Shown here piece after piece: positions 47,220-58,454 of a stretch of DNA of 64,000 bases. The notes beneath the pieces were generated by a model, which was not told the origin of the DNA, searched no databases, and worked only from the letters and a program-made list of their open reading frames with translations. Made by a program: the position numbers and the translations under genes. This DNA is from Portulaca oleracea. Lineage: Eukaryota > Streptophyta > Magnoliopsida > Caryophyllales > Portulacaceae. How positions within the stretch are numbered: position 1 is the stretch's first letter; each line of letters starts with the position of its first letter. Location of the stretch: assembly GCA_029582165.1 (NCBI GenBank), contig CM055868.1, positions 9,065,501-9,129,500 of the forward strand. Direction: 5' to 3'.

Positions 47220-48075
47220 GGAGTTGAAGACTCAGCTGGATGAGCTGTTGGAAAAGGGGTATATCCGACCCAGCACCTCACCATGGGGAGCACCTGTGCT
47301 GTTCGTGAAGAAGAAAGATGGTAGCATGAGGTTGTGCATCGATTACCGGGAGTTGAACAAGATTACCGTCAAAAATCGTTATCCTCTACCTCGTATTGAT
47401 GATCTTTTTGACCAGTTGCGAGGAGCAACAACGTTTTCTAAAATAGACCTGAGGTCAGGTTATCACCAGTTGAGAATTCGCGAAGAAGATATCTCTAAAA
47501 CCGCATTCCAAACTCGGTATGGTCATTATGAGTTCGTGGTAATGCCTTTTGGGCTTACAAATGCCCCAGCCGCCTTCATGGATTTGATGAACAGAGTGTT
47601 CGAGCCATTCCTGGATAAGTTTGTAGTGGTGTTCATCGACGACATATTGGTATACTCAGGAACACGAGAGGAGCATGCGAATCATCTGAGAGAAGTATTG
47701 ACGACTCTACGGAGCAGCAAGCTCTATGCGAAGCTTAAGAAGTGTGAGTTTTGGTTGGAACAAGTAGCGTTCTTAGGACATGTGGTGTCTAAGGAAGGAG
47801 TGGCAGTAGACTCTCAAAAGGTGGAGGCCATCACCAAGTGGCCGACACCGAAGAATGCCACGGAGGTTAGGAGTTTTCTGGGTTTGGCAGGGTATTATAG
47901 GAAGTTCGTGCAAGATTTCTCGAAAATCGCCACCCCGTTGACCAATTTGACTCGGAAGTCAATAAAGTTCGCATGGTCGGAAAAATGTGAGCAAGCATTC
48001 CAGGAGTTGAAGAAGAGGCTTACCTCGGCCCCTATTCTTGCCTTACCTCAAGGAATGAGGTTTTGTTATCTCTGA
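47200..48075 (+). CDS. Reverse transcriptase domain of the chromovirus
   Basis: 291 residues starting [20 protein letters not shown]. Seen: [36 protein letters not shown] and the catalytic [11 protein letters not shown] (two Asp of the YXDD-type box), then FLGHVVS and [11 protein letters not shown] leading to the connection domain. It copies the element RNA into DNA. The frame is lost after LALPQGM, just before RNase H, by a frameshift. Confidence 0.9.
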   Translation: MAPAELKELKTQLDELLEKGYIRPSTSPWGAPVLFVKKKDGSMRLCIDYRELNKITVKNRYPLPRIDDLFDQLRGATTFSKIDLRSGYHQLRIREEDISKTAFQTRYGHYEFVVMPFGLTNAPAAFMDLMNRVFEPFLDKFVVVFIDDILVYSGTREEHANHLREVLTTLRSSKLYAKLKKCEFWLEQVAFLGHVVSKEGVAVDSQKVEAITKWPTPKNATEVRSFLGLAGYYRKFVQDFSKIATPLTNLTRKSIKFAWSEKCEQAFQELKKRLTSAPILALPQGMRFCYL

Positions 48076-48091
48076 TGACGCGCATGGTGGA

Positions 48092-48787
48092 TTGGGTTGT
48101 GTGCTCATGCAGGAAGGGAAGGTGATTGCATATGCATCCAGGCAATTGAAGACACATGAGAGGAATTATCCCACTCATGATCTGGAGTTGGCAGCAGAGG
48201 TTTTTGCGCTTAAGATTTGGAGGCATTATCTTTATGGAGTACACTGCGAGATATTCACAGACCATCAGAGTTTGAAGTACCTTTTCACGCAAAAGGAGCT
48301 GAACCTTAGGCAGACAAGATGGTTAGAGTTTCTAAAGGATTACGATGTGAATTTCCAATATCATCCCGGGAAGGCAAATGTAGTGGCTGATGCCCTGAGT
48401 AGAAGACCGTATCCTGCTGTAAACCACTTGAGGACGATGCCGCACGAGTTGTGCGAGGAGTTTAGGAGATTGGAGATTAATGTGGTAATACCCGGGAAGA
48501 AAGCTGTATTGAATGCCATGGAATTACAACCTACTCTAATGGAGGAAATCAAGAGAACCCAAGAGCTGGACCTTCAGCTTGTCAAGATACGTGAAGAAGT
48601 GTTGCAAGGGAAAGCCCCTGGCTTTGTGATCCACGAAGACGGTACATTACGGTTTCATAACCGCATCCTGTACCCAATATTGAGGAGTGAAAGGAGGATT
48701 CTAGAAGAGGGACACAATACGCCATATTCGGTGCATCCAGGGGAAATAAGTTGTCTGAGGATCTTAGCGGATGTTACGGTGGAGTAA
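48092..48787 (+). CDS. RNase H domain and linker of the chromovirus
   Basis: Starts in the core after the expected first catalytic strand, which is lost at the frameshift (48060-48092). Seen: [28 protein letters not shown] (catalytic Glu), [11 protein letters not shown] (catalytic Asp) and [10 protein letters not shown] (catalytic Asp), then the linker to integrase. The RNase H digests the RNA strand during reverse transcription. It ends early, with a stop at 48785 inside the integrase zinc-binding region. Confidence 0.85.
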   Translation: MGCVLMQEGKVIAYASRQLKTHERNYPTHDLELAAEVFALKIWRHYLYGVHCEIFTDHQSLKYLFTQKELNLRQTRWLEFLKDYDVNFQYHPGKANVVADALSRRPYPAVNHLRTMPHELCEEFRRLEINVVIPGKKAVLNAMELQPTLMEEIKRTQELDLQLVKIREEVLQGKAPGFVIHEDGTLRFHNRILYPILRSERRILEEGHNTPYSVHPGEISCLRILADVTVE

Positions 48788-48798
48788 TATGAAACGAA

Positions 48799-49959
48799 GT
48801 GGCAGACTTTGTGGCCAAGTGTCTTACTTGCCAGCGAGTCAAGGCAGAGCATCAACGACCAGCCGGACTTCTGCAACCGTTAGACGTCCCTGAGTGGAAA
48901 TGGGATTCTATATCAATGGATTTTGTGATAGGTCTACCAAGGACCAGGCGGAAACACAATGCAATATGGGTGATTGTAGATCGTTTAACCAAGTCAGCTC
49001 ATTTCCTAGCCATCGCCAACAATTGGTCTCTAGATCAGCTAGCTCAAGCCTATGTAAGGGAGATTGTAAGGTTACATGGAGTACCCAGTTCTATAGTCTC
49101 AGACAGAGACACCAGATTTCAGTCTGGTTTTTGGAAAAAGTTACAAGAGGCGTTTGGCACAAAGCTCAAGTTCAGCACCGCTTTTCACCCAGCTACAGAT
49201 GGACAGACAGAGAGGACCATCCAGACCCTCGAAGATATGCTGCGAGCATGCGCTTTAGATTTCAAGGACTCGTGGGATGACGAGTTGACTCTCATTGAAT
49301 TCTCATACAACAACAGCTACCATGCTAGCATAGGGATGTCACCCTTCGAGGCTTTGTATGGAAGGAGATGTAGAACTCCCCTATGTTGGCAGGACATCGA
49401 TGAAGCTCTAACGATTGGACCGGACCTAATACAGGCCACTACTCAGAAGGTTCGAATCATTCAAGACAAGATGAAGGCAGCACAAAGTCGACAAAAGAGT
49501 TATGCTGACAAGAGGAGAAGACCTCTAGAGTTTGAAGTAGGGGAATACGTGTTTTTGCGGGTCTCACCTACAAAGGGGGTTATGAGATTCGGCCAGTCGG
49601 GGAAGTTGACACCAAGGTTTATCGGGCCATACCCAATTTTGGAACGTATCGGAGAAGTCGCCTACAAGTTACAGCTGCCAGGAGAACTCCCCAGAGTGCA
49701 CAATGTCTTCCATGTGTCACAACTCAGGAAATATGTTCCGGACCCGACCCATGTGATTGATCCCGAGCCGCTTCAGCTGCAAGAAGATCTGAGCTATGAA
49801 GAGCAGCCACTAGAAATATTGGACCGTAGAGAAAAGCAGCTTAGGAGGAAAGTAGTTCCCTTGGTAAAAGTACGATGGGCGAATCATACTACGACAGAAG
49901 CAACCTGGGAAACAGAAGACGAGATGAGGAAGAAGTACCCTCACTTGTTCCAAGCCTAA
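48799..49959 (+). CDS. Integrase with C-terminal chromodomain
   Basis: Seen: the second half of the HHCC zinc finger ([11 protein letters not shown]), catalytic core residues in [18 protein letters not shown] and [13 protein letters not shown] (D, D, E), the GPY/F region ([20 protein letters not shown]), and a C-terminal segment from about residue 335, [20 protein letters not shown] followed by VRW, TEATWE and KKYPHLF. The last part is chromodomain-like and typical of the Tekay/Del clade, where it directs insertion to certain chromatin. The His pair of the zinc finger lies before the frame break. Confidence 0.88.
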   Translation: MADFVAKCLTCQRVKAEHQRPAGLLQPLDVPEWKWDSISMDFVIGLPRTRRKHNAIWVIVDRLTKSAHFLAIANNWSLDQLAQAYVREIVRLHGVPSSIVSDRDTRFQSGFWKKLQEAFGTKLKFSTAFHPATDGQTERTIQTLEDMLRACALDFKDSWDDELTLIEFSYNNSYHASIGMSPFEALYGRRCRTPLCWQDIDEALTIGPDLIQATTQKVRIIQDKMKAAQSRQKSYADKRRRPLEFEVGEYVFLRVSPTKGVMRFGQSGKLTPRFIGPYPILERIGEVAYKLQLPGELPRVHNVFHVSQLRKYVPDPTHVIDPEPLQLQEDLSYEEQPLEILDRREKQLRRKVVPLVKVRWANHTTTEATWETEDEMRKKYPHLFQA

Positions 49960-49974
49960 GGCGCGTCAAGTTTC

Positions 49975-50008
49975 GGGGACGAAACTTCTTTTAAGAAGGT
50001 AATGTTGT
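49975..50008 (+). other. 3' end of the internal region, polypurine tract and first bases of the lost 3' LTR
   Basis: TTCGGGGACGAAACTTCTTT leads to AAGAAGGTAATGT, then TGTA. In this clade the polypurine tract abuts the 3' LTR, which starts TGTA. Here after TGTA the sequence switches to the MITE word TAACACTTTATAATG, so the LTR is cut after about 4 nt. Confidence 0.7.
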
Positions 50009-50374
50009 ATAACACTTTATAATGATTTTTAATGAATTTATAGCATTTCTCCCAATTTTTTTTCATTTTTTTACTATTTTTTAAAATTTTTTCACTTTTA
50101 TTATTTTTAAAAAATCATAATAATTATTCGGAGTTTCAAAAAAATAATTTAAAAAATATTTTAGAAACTACAATTCATTAACTTTCTAGGGGCAGTAACG
50201 AAAAAAACAAAAACAATATAGTGTAGGAATGAAAAAAATAAGAAAAATGTGGAGGTGGATTTGGTACCACTACAATCCTATTTTATTTTATTTTGGACCA
50301 TCAGAATACAAAGTGAAAGTACGGTCCACCATTATCCAATTGGTGAAAGTTAGGGATTATTAGAATCCAATTAT

Positions 50375-50425
<51 letters not shown>

Positions 50426-50955
50426 AAATTGGATTCTAATAATCCCTACTATCACAAATTGTATGGCAATAATCCCTACTATCATTTTGGATTCTCGTGG
50501 TCCAAAAAAAAAATAAAATTGTATTGTAGTGGTACCAAATCTATCACCATATTCTTTTTATTTTTTCCATGCCTACCCCATATTGTTTTTGTTTTTTTGG
50601 TTCCTACCCCTAGATAGGTAACGAAGTGTAGTTACTAAAACATTTTTTAAATTATTTTTTTGAGATTCCGAGCAATTATTATGATTTTTTAAAAGGAATA
50701 AAATTGAAAAAATCATAAAAAATTGAAAAAAATTGAAAAAAATTGGGAGAAATGCTGTAAATTCATTAAAAATCGTGGTAAAGTGTTATACAAAGTTTTG
50801 AATCAAATGGAACACAAAATCTATGATATTTAGCGTATACACTCAATTTTGTCCCACTACAATACAATTTTTTTTTTGGACCACCAAAATCCAAAATGAT
50901 AGTAGGGATTATTGCCATACAATTTGTGATAGTAGGGATTATTAGAATCCAATAT

Positions 50956-51008
<53 letters not shown>

Positions 51009-51372
51009 AATTGGATTCTAATAATCCCTACTTTCACCAATTGGACAATGGTGGTCCAAAAAAAATAAAATTGGATTGTAGTGGGATATTTTCAAGGGAT
51101 TCATAGATTTTGTGTTGCAGTTGATTCAAAACTTAGTATAACACTTTACAATGATTTTTAATGAATTTACAGCGTTTCTCCCAATTTTTTTCATTTTTTC
51201 ACTTATATTATTTTTAAAAAATCATAATAATTATTCGGAGTCTCAAAAAAATAATTTAAAAAATGTTTTAGAAACTACAATTCATTAACTTTCTAGGGCA
51301 GAAAAAACAAAAACAATATAGTGTAGGAATGAAAAAATAAGAAGAATGTGGAGTGGATTTGGTACCACTACA

Positions 51373-51449
<77 letters not shown>

Positions 51450-51638
51450 GGATAATTGTATTCTAATAATCTCTACTTTCACCAATTGGAATGATAATTG
51501 GGCCGTACTATCACTGTGTATTCTGGTGGTCCAAAAAAAAAATAAAATTGGATTGTAGTGGGATATTTTCAAGGGAATCATAGATTTTGTGTTGCATTTG
51601 ATTCAAAACTTAGTATAACACTTTATAATGATTTTAAT
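50009..51638. repeat. Second copy of the left-flanking MITE cluster (M1 part, M2, M3, M4 left)
   Basis: Corresponds in order and orientation to 38889-40557: M1 right part to 50377, (TA)n, M2 50422-50959, (TA)n, M3 51004-51376, (TA)n, M4 left 51449-51638, ending with the same TTAAT before the LTR. Differences are single-base changes and TA-tract and A/T-run length changes. It shows that flanking DNA was duplicated into the element. Confidence 0.9.
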
Positions 51639-54600
51639 TGTAAAACCCCGAAAAATCCAACGATGTTGACCGTGACGTCGTTAATAAAATAGGTTGACTT
51701 CGTTATGTACTGTTGTTCGTAATGTGTTTATTTATGCTAACGCTTGAGCTCGTAGGACCGTTGAGGGGCTAACAAGGGTAGAATAGTAATTTCCGCTGGT
51801 TAATATTATTACGTGGTTAATTACGTGAATATTATTTGTTATGTGATTATATGATTATTAAAATTAATATTATTATTACTATTATTAGAATTATTAGGTT
51901 TTTAGAAAAATCAGCTTTTATTTGTTAAATGGGTTGGATTAGGATTAGTTTTGGGCCTAAATTGGGTATTAGTATAAAAACCCCCCTAAACCCCTCTCAA
52001 ACCCTAAACCCTAATAATCCCTCCCTCAAACCCTAGCTCTCTCTCCCTCCCTGCTCCCTCTCTCGCCCAGCAGCCGCCCACCAGACCGCCACCGCCGGCG
52101 CCGCCGCCTGGAGCACCGGAAACCACCGCAACCGACCCTCCCTCTCTCTTTCTTTTCTCTTCCTCTCTTTCTCCCTCTGTTTCGCTTTCTCTTCTCCCTC
52201 CCTCTGCTCGACCAGCCGCGCCACCAGACGCACCACCACCGACGCCACCAACACCGTCGTCACCGCCCGTCGCCACCCTCGCCGGTAACCGCCGTTCCTC
52301 CCTTCTTTCTTTCTCTTTTTCTCTCTTTTTCTCCCTAGCGCTAACTCCGCTCGTTTCGCCGCCCTCATCGCCGGCCGCCGCGACCCTTGGTGTCGCCGTC
52401 GCTGCCCGACCACCAGACGACCTCTGCCCCGCCACCCTAACGTCGCCGGAGTCGCCCAGTCGAAGGAAGAGCCGCTCGAAGTCATTGGCGATTGTTGCTC
52501 GGAAAATCGACGTCAACCACCCCCCTCCGACGAGCCCACGGTCGACGCCTGCCACCTGCGACCCCGACGCACCCCCCTCCGACCACCGTCCGCCGACGCC
52601 GACGCCAGAACCGTCCTCTGCCCTAACCTACGTAAACCCTAACCCTAACCCTAACAATAATCTGATATTTTTGTTGTTTCTTTATTTTTTCCTTTTCTTT
52701 TTCCTTTTTCTTTTCTGTTTTCTTGTTATTTTATTTTCAAAAATTTAATTTTCTGTTTTTATAATTTTGTATTGTTAGTTTTGTAATTAGGAAAAATTAT
52801 GTGTAAATAATTCTTGGTTGTAATATTGTGTAGATTATTTGTTATGTATAATTTATTTATTTGTTATATGTAATTTTATGTTATTATTTGTAATTAGAAT
52901 TAGGTTGTAATAGTTAATTATTAGGGTTGAAAGTGATTCTTTAACATTCGTTATATTCTTTACCTGAATCGTTAAACCACGATATTATTGTATGTACGAA
53001 TTTGGAAATCTATTCACCTAGGTTAATTCTTGATAGTTTAGTTATATAAAATCGTTATGTTCTTTATTGTTCTCTAAGAATTAATCTTGTTAAGTTTGTT
53101 ACATGAATTAGGTTGTTTTCTTGTTATTAAAACCTTAGGTTCTTGATTAGTAGTTTAGTGTTACTAAGTTCCTTATGATTCTTGTACATGAAAACCTAAG
53201 TCTTCTTGATTCTTGTAAATTAGTTAGGTTTCTTGTTCATTAAGTTAAATATCATGTTCTTTTATTTTTAGGGTTCTTTCTTGTTTAATTCATGTTAGGG
53301 TTTAGATAACATTACTATTGTATGCACGAATCTTTAAAGCATAACTATCTAGATTAATTCTTGAATCGTCAGTTAAATATTCACATGTTCTTTAAATTCG
53401 ATTCTTGTTTATTAATTCTTAATCCTTGATTATTTCCTCTTGTTATAACTTACTTGTAAATAATCCATGTTTTTAATCTTTAAAATCTTGGTCAAGTAAT
53501 TTATGTTTTAAGTGATTTTATTTCTTTTATGACCTTAGGTTTTATTAAAAGTTATTAAAGGGTCTTTCGTGTTTTCTAATTAAGTTTACTTCTACAAGTT
53601 TAATTTTTGGACCTAAGTTGAGTTGGACTTCCTATCTTAGACCCTAGCTACTGTTTCGAGTCCAAATTAGGACCCCGGGATCGAATGGTGGAAGTTAGAA
53701 CCGAAAGTGTTAATTAATTGATTACCGTTAGCGGGACAGTTTTGTTAGTGTCTAAAGATCGGGTTGCCACGGCTAGTGTAGTTACCTTTTGGTCAAACCC
53801 TTTGAACTGGAGGTTCCCTTAGTTGTTAGGAACCATAGGAATTTTACGGATCGAACGTTTGATTTGTATAGCCCGAGTTATAACCGTTTTACCGGAACCT
53901 GTCAGATCTGGACCAATGGGAAAGACGGGTGTTTTTGAGGTCCTTCGGGACTGAATTGGGCTTAACCATCAACATAGAAGTTTTAGTAGACATCCCGAGG
54001 TTTCCGAAAAGTCCAGAACCAGCCCCGTAGGATGTCGGGAAGTCGAGTTGTGACCTGTTTTATGTGAACGTTATAATCTGTCCTCTGTTTGCTTTTATTT
54101 ATAAAGAATTGTTGAGTGAAATTAATGTGTGATCTTGTTATGTGTTTTATTGGAGGTGTTAAGTGTAATTTCATAAATGATAGGAACCTAAGTGTTCCTA
54201 GGGGATGGGTTAGGTAGTTAATAGTTAATACTAACTTCGTTAGAACGCGTTTTGATTAGATAATTACTTTTATTCTTGGTCCGAGTTAGTGCGAGATGTT
54301 AGTGAGCTCAAGTGTGTTCTTTTCTTTGTCTTTGTGAAGTATATCGGGTAATTGTCTATGCTCTAATCCCCACGGGATGCTCTTTAAATGTGTTTTGATG
54401 TTTTATAATCTATTTTGAGAATTGCATCCCGAAAGGGACTTTTGTGGAAATCGACCATCTATTTTGATAATCTTTTGTTTCGTTTGTGATCTTGGTTTAT
54501 TTGAGTTAAGAAATTGGATGGTCTTTCATTCAAAGTTTTGTTAATGGTTTTGATAACTTGGGATGGTTTGACTTGAGAGTTGTGAGTCGAGTTTGAATCA

Positions 54601-55321
54601 TTAATTAATTCAAGTGGAAACGTTAAGCGGGTTTCGGGGATAACTTGTTGTGCGAGTGTAACAACTGCGGGTTATGGACCAGAGATCGGCTTCCTTCCGA
54701 TATAGGATAGTATTTTGATGCCTTTGGTAGGCGATGTTCTTGATGCCTTTGGTAGGCGATGTTTATGCCTTTGGTAGGCGATGTTCTTGATGCCTTTGGT
54801 AGGCGATGTTCTTGATGCCTTTGGTAGACGATGTTTATGCCTTTGGTAGGCGATGTTACTTTAAGGGATTTGGTATCCGCAAATTAAAATATGGATTAGA
54901 TGGGTTGAGGAAACAGATGGGATTAAAGGTTTGTAAACGCGTTTGATTTGATCCTCTCCTAAAATGAATTGAAATGAACTTAAAAAGCTTTTAAACGTTA
55001 GGGGTAGACATTATTGAGATTTCCTCATTTTTAAAATGTTTTGATTTGGTGAAGATCTAAATCTTTGGGGGAGTTAGAAGTGAGGACGACGAGTCTAGAA
55101 GTCCTTGAACCTTTTATATTGTTTTCGTTAAGAATTCTTAAAGTTGTTTTGAGCTGTTAGTAGTTACCGTTAGCAGACAGTTGTGTTTTCCTTTCTCGCC
55201 TTGTATTCCTTCGGGGATACGGCAGTGACGCCCAAACTAAATTTTAAGTCTTCCGCTAAGTTTTGTCTGTTAACGTTAGTTTGACTTTGACTTTTTATAA
55301 TTGAATTTCCGGGGCGTTACA
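51639..55321 (+). repeat. Second (3') LTR of the chromovirus locus (3683 bp)
   Basis: TGTAAAACCCCG to GGGGCGTTACA, followed by TTAATGAATTTACAGCG, the right part of MITE M4. It is preceded by copied flank, not by a polypurine tract. It may represent a solo LTR at the end of a tandem duplication. Confidence 0.9.
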
Positions 55322-55665
55322 TTAATGAATTTACAGCGTTTCTTCCAATTTGTTTTCATTTTTTTTACTATTTTTTACGATTTTTTCACTTTTATTATTT
55401 TTAAAAAATCATAATAATTATTCGGAGTCTCAAAAAAATAATTTTAAAAATGTTTTAGAAACTACAATTCATTAACGTTCTAGGGGCACGAACGAAAAAA
55501 ACAAAAACATTATAGTGTAGGAATGAAAAAAAAAGAAGATTGTGAAGGTGGATTTGGTACCACTACAATCCAATTTTATTTTTTTTGGACCACCAGAATA
55601 CAAAGTGAAAGTACGGTCCACCATTGTCCAATTGGTGAAAGTAGGGATTATTATAATCCAATTAT

Positions 55666-55668
<3 letters not shown>

Positions 55669-55712
<44 letters not shown>
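55669..55712. repeat. (TA)n microsatellite right of MITE M4
   Basis: Pure TA dinucleotides abutting the right end of the split MITE. Confidence 0.9.
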
Positions 55713-55715
<3 letters not shown>

Positions 55716-56673
55716 TTATTATGCTTTTTCAACCATATAATTCAAATTAATACTAAAAATTATACTATCATTATTTATAATTTTTAATGATATTAATACT
55801 AAATATAGGTTCATAATTTTCATAATTTCAATATTTAAAATAATTTTAAGTAAATAAATAAAAATATATCATATATTGAATGAGTCACAAAAAAATACTC
55901 CCTCGATCTCAAAATAAATGTCTTTTATGCTTTCCCATAATCACATTTATTGAATAATTTTTCATAAAATACTTTAGCAAAAATTATATATCTTTTAGCA
56001 GTATTGTTTTCGTATTTATCTAATTATCAGATTAACCTTTTACAAAGAATCATTGTATAAATAAAAAAATTAACAATTAAAATTTTTGACACGTCTAAAT
56101 AAAAGTGGAGGGATAGTTTGACACTTCAATGTAATTGTGAACCGTGTAGTTGCCCTAAAAATTGGATTACAGGCCTATCAAATTTATGGATAAATCGAAC
56201 TGTTATCAAAATTTATCAAAATTGACATAAACTTACCAAAGTTAAAAAATAAAAAATAATAATTTTGATATAATATGATAAATTTGACAAAAATTACCAA
56301 AATTTTACTTTTACTCAGCTACTTTTTATCTATGAATTTTACACAACCTAAAATCACTGAGATCACTAAACATCATAGTTCAAATTTAGTTCTAAAGACA
56401 AAAAATCCAACAAAAATGTCTGAGTCATACAAACACTCAAACACACGAAAACCTCCGCGTCTAAACTACAATATTTTATGGTGGTAGGACCACTGTAAGA
56501 GTTGTTACATTCTGGCCAATGGCGGTACATGACCAACAAAAGCCCACGTAGACTCCAGAAAAGCATACTGATTCAACTTCAACTTCAACATCATTACTTC
56601 AGAATGCTACTACTAACTACATAGATTAACCATAATCCATTAATTAAAGCAGTAATTAAACTAATCCTAATTC
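55713..56673. other. AT-rich spacer downstream of CXE, with one Stowaway-like MITE
   Basis: No gene. Repeated TACCAAAATTT words occur near 56195-56310, similar to those flanking the low-complexity tract at 60840-61870. Confidence 0.35.
55896..56115. mobile_element. Stowaway-like MITE
   Basis: Starts TACTCCCTCGATCTCAAAAT and ends AAAAGTGGAGGGATA. The CTCCCTC...GAGGGA ends are imperfect inverted repeats, as in Stowaway elements that insert at TA. Confidence 0.6.
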
Positions 56674-57591
56674 CTAATCCACATTTGACCGGTTGATGAA
56701 CGAAACCATTCGGCCCAAATTAGCAACTGCTTCGTCATCAGTCGGACTACCAATATGAAAGCAGTGGTCTCTTCCCACGTTCTCCACCAACTCCACCGTC
56801 CCCTTCCACCCACTCTCCCGGAGCTCCGCCGCGTACCGTACACCGGCTTCTCTCAGTCCGTCATTCTCCGCCACCAGCACCAACACTCGCCGGCACCCCA
56901 GCCGTGCCAGATCCTCCATCGCCGGCCTCATCCGCCGGTCCCTCGGCCCTTCATTAGTCGGGCACATGTACATCCACAGCTTATCATCCTCCCCAAAGTA
57001 CGGATGAATCAAGATCATCCCCTCCACAATCAACCCGCCGGGCAGCCCGACCGACCCGACCCGGGCAGCCAGCGTGTGGCAGATGTTCCCGCCGGCGGAG
57101 TCTCCGGCGATGAACAGGCGGCGGAGATCCCCGTGCTCGGACACCCACGGATCCGACTCCGACCCGGATGGTCGGTCGAGGTGGGAGGCGACCCACCGGA
57201 GCGCCGCCCAGGAGTCGTCGTAGCAGGCGGGGATGGGGTGGGCCGGGAAGAGGCGGTACTCGACGGAGACGATGAGAATCCGGGCGTCGGCGGCGAGGGT
57301 GGTGAGGAAGCGGGTGTAGTCGGGCTGGAAGGTGGAGACCATACAGAAGCCGCCGCCGTGGACGTAGAGCATCACCGGGAGGAGCTCGCCGGGGCTGACG
57401 GGGGGGAGGAAGACGCGGGCGGAGATGTCGGAGGAGATTTGGATGTCCTTGACTTTGACCCCGGTGGTGGGGTCGTCGGCGGCGGGGATGATTGGGGTGG
57501 GAGGGTGGAAGATGTTGACGCGGCCGTCTTTGATGACGTTGAAGAAGATGAATTCGTGGAGGACGTCGGAGTTTGGGGAGGACGAATCCAT
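56674..57591 (-). CDS. CXE: Plant carboxylesterase (CXE family, alpha/beta hydrolase)
   Basis: A single-exon frame of 305 residues starting MDSSSPNSDVLHEF. The oxyanion-hole motif HGGGF is at 78-82, the nucleophile elbow GDSAGGN at about 162-168, the acid Asp in AENDG near 241 and the catalytic His in DHCFH near 278: a complete Ser-Asp-His triad. No signal peptide or membrane segment, so probably cytosolic. The family hydrolyses short esters and includes the 2-hydroxyisoflavanone dehydratases and the GID1 gibberellin receptors; GID1 has lost the His, so this is an enzyme, not a receptor. Length is slightly below the usual 310-340. The coding region is GC-rich compared with its surroundings, which explains the long shadow frame on the opposite strand. 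Substrate is unknown. Confidence 0.9.
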   Translation of the reverse strand: MDSSSPNSDVLHEFIFFNVIKDGRVNIFHPPTPIIPAADDPTTGVKVKDIQISSDISARVFLPPVSPGELLPVMLYVHGGGFCMVSTFQPDYTRFLTTLAADARILIVSVEYRLFPAHPIPACYDDSWAALRWVASHLDRPSGSESDPWVSEHGDLRRLFIAGDSAGGNICHTLAARVGSVGLPGGLIVEGMILIHPYFGEDDKLWMYMCPTNEGPRDRRMRPAMEDLARLGCRRVLVLVAENDGLREAGVRYAAELRESGWKGTVELVENVGRDHCFHIGSPTDDEAVANLGRMVSFINRSNVD

Positions 57592-57677
57592 GGCTGCCTG
57601 CTGGGAAGTTGCGAGATTAGACCGAGAGAAATGTTTGGAAAAGGTTGCTGTTGGGTAGATTGACTTTTATTCAGGGA

Positions 57678-57763
57678 GAATTTATAGGAGGCCCAGATGG
57701 CATTTAAGAGCACCCGCAGTTGGAAAATTTATAGGACGGCAAGATGGTATTTAACAACACCCA
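57678..57763 (-). promoter_or_regulatory. CXE promoter with a tandemly repeated TATA segment
   Basis: On the minus strand CCTATAAATTC occurs at 57679-57688 and again as CCTATAAATTT at about 57726-57735, 47 bp apart, each within a similar stretch (GGTGYTSTTAAATRCCATCT). The nearer TATAAAT (57680-57686) is about 90 bp upstream of the ATG, well placed for a core promoter. Confidence 0.55.
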
Positions 57764-57889
57764 TCGTAGTAAATACTGGATAAATTATATTTACCCATAA
57801 GGTGGAAACAGTGTGCTCTCACCATTCAAATTAATTGACACTTTAATTAAATTTTGATAGTTAATTATTTATAAATGAATTTTTGGCTC

Positions 57890-58454
57890 AAAATAATCTG
57901 AACTCGGAGATCATTGGCTGAAAATAATCCAAACTCACTTTTTGGTTGAAAATAATCCAAACTTTTAACCTATTTACTCGGACTAAGGCACCGTTCTTTT
58001 GTGCGTTAACGCAACGCAAAATATACAAAGCCTAACGCACCTTAACGCAATGTACTATTCATCTTTCTCTTAAAAATAAAAAAGTTTCCCCAAATTATTA
58101 TTTCCCAAACGCAACCAAACGCACCATAACGCACCCTAGCGCAACTTTCTGAAACGGAAACGTAACACAACGCATACCAAACGCATAAAAGAACGGTGCC
58201 TAAACCGAAATTGATTTCCGACGTCGGAATACTGACTGGACAGCTTGAGCACGTGTTTCTTTAATTGATTTTAGTTTTGAATTTATGTTGACTGAGGTCT
58301 ACATAAGCTTACCAGTCAGTATTTCGACGTTAGAAATCGATTTCGGTTTAGTCCGAGCAAATAAGTTAAAAGTTTGGATTATTTTCAGCCAAAAAATGAG
58401 TTTGAATTATTTTCAGCCAATTACCTCCGACTTCGGATTATTTTGAGCCAAAAA
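57890..58454. mobile_element. Palindromic element holding a nested MITE
   Basis: The left arm TTTTTGGCTCAAAATAATC and the right arm GATTATTTTGAGCCAAAAA are inverted repeats, and the arms continue pairing through AAAATAATCCAAACT, ACTCGGACTAA and TTTCCGACGTCGGAATACTG. It is interrupted by the MITE at 57987-58200. Confidence 0.7.
57987..58200. mobile_element. Tourist-like (PIF/Harbinger) MITE with TAA duplication, nested
   Basis: The inverted ends are GGCACCGTTCTTTTGTGCG and CGCATAAAAGAACGGTGCC. TAA lies on both sides (57984-57986, 58201-58203), the standard PIF/Harbinger 3-bp duplication. Its ends resemble those of the two MITEs at the 4CL gene. The interior has repeated AACGCA units. Confidence 0.8.

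Larger units (their letters stand above)
40558..55321 (+). mobile_element. Ty3/gypsy chromovirus (Tekay-like) locus, 14.8 kb, rearranged
   Basis: Left LTR 40558-44188, primer site at 44192, gag-pol 45337-49959, then a 1.63-kb copy of left-flanking MITE DNA (50009-51638), then the second LTR 51639-55321. The 5-bp duplication TTAAT lies at 40553-40557 and 55322-55326, and also, as part of the copied flank, at 51634-51638. Pol order protease, reverse transcriptase, RNase H, integrase and a C-terminal chromodomain-like segment place it with Tekay/Del chromoviruses. Several frameshifts interrupt gag and pol, so the copy is non-functional as written. Confidence 0.85.
40371..55668. mobile_element. 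MITE M4, split by the chromovirus insertion
   Basis: The left part 40371-40557 starts AGGATAATTGTATTCTAATA. The right part 55322-55668 ends with the inverse TTATAATCCAATTATCCT, followed by (TA)n. Together, minus the duplicated TTAAT, they give about 528 bp, the same length as M1. This fixes the insertion point of the retrotransposon and shows the MITE is older. Confidence 0.85.

Noticed and set aside
56755..57663. 302-residue plus-strand frame opposite CXE
   Set aside because: Shadow of the GC-rich CXE coding region; composition dominated by G, V, E and D, with no known domain.
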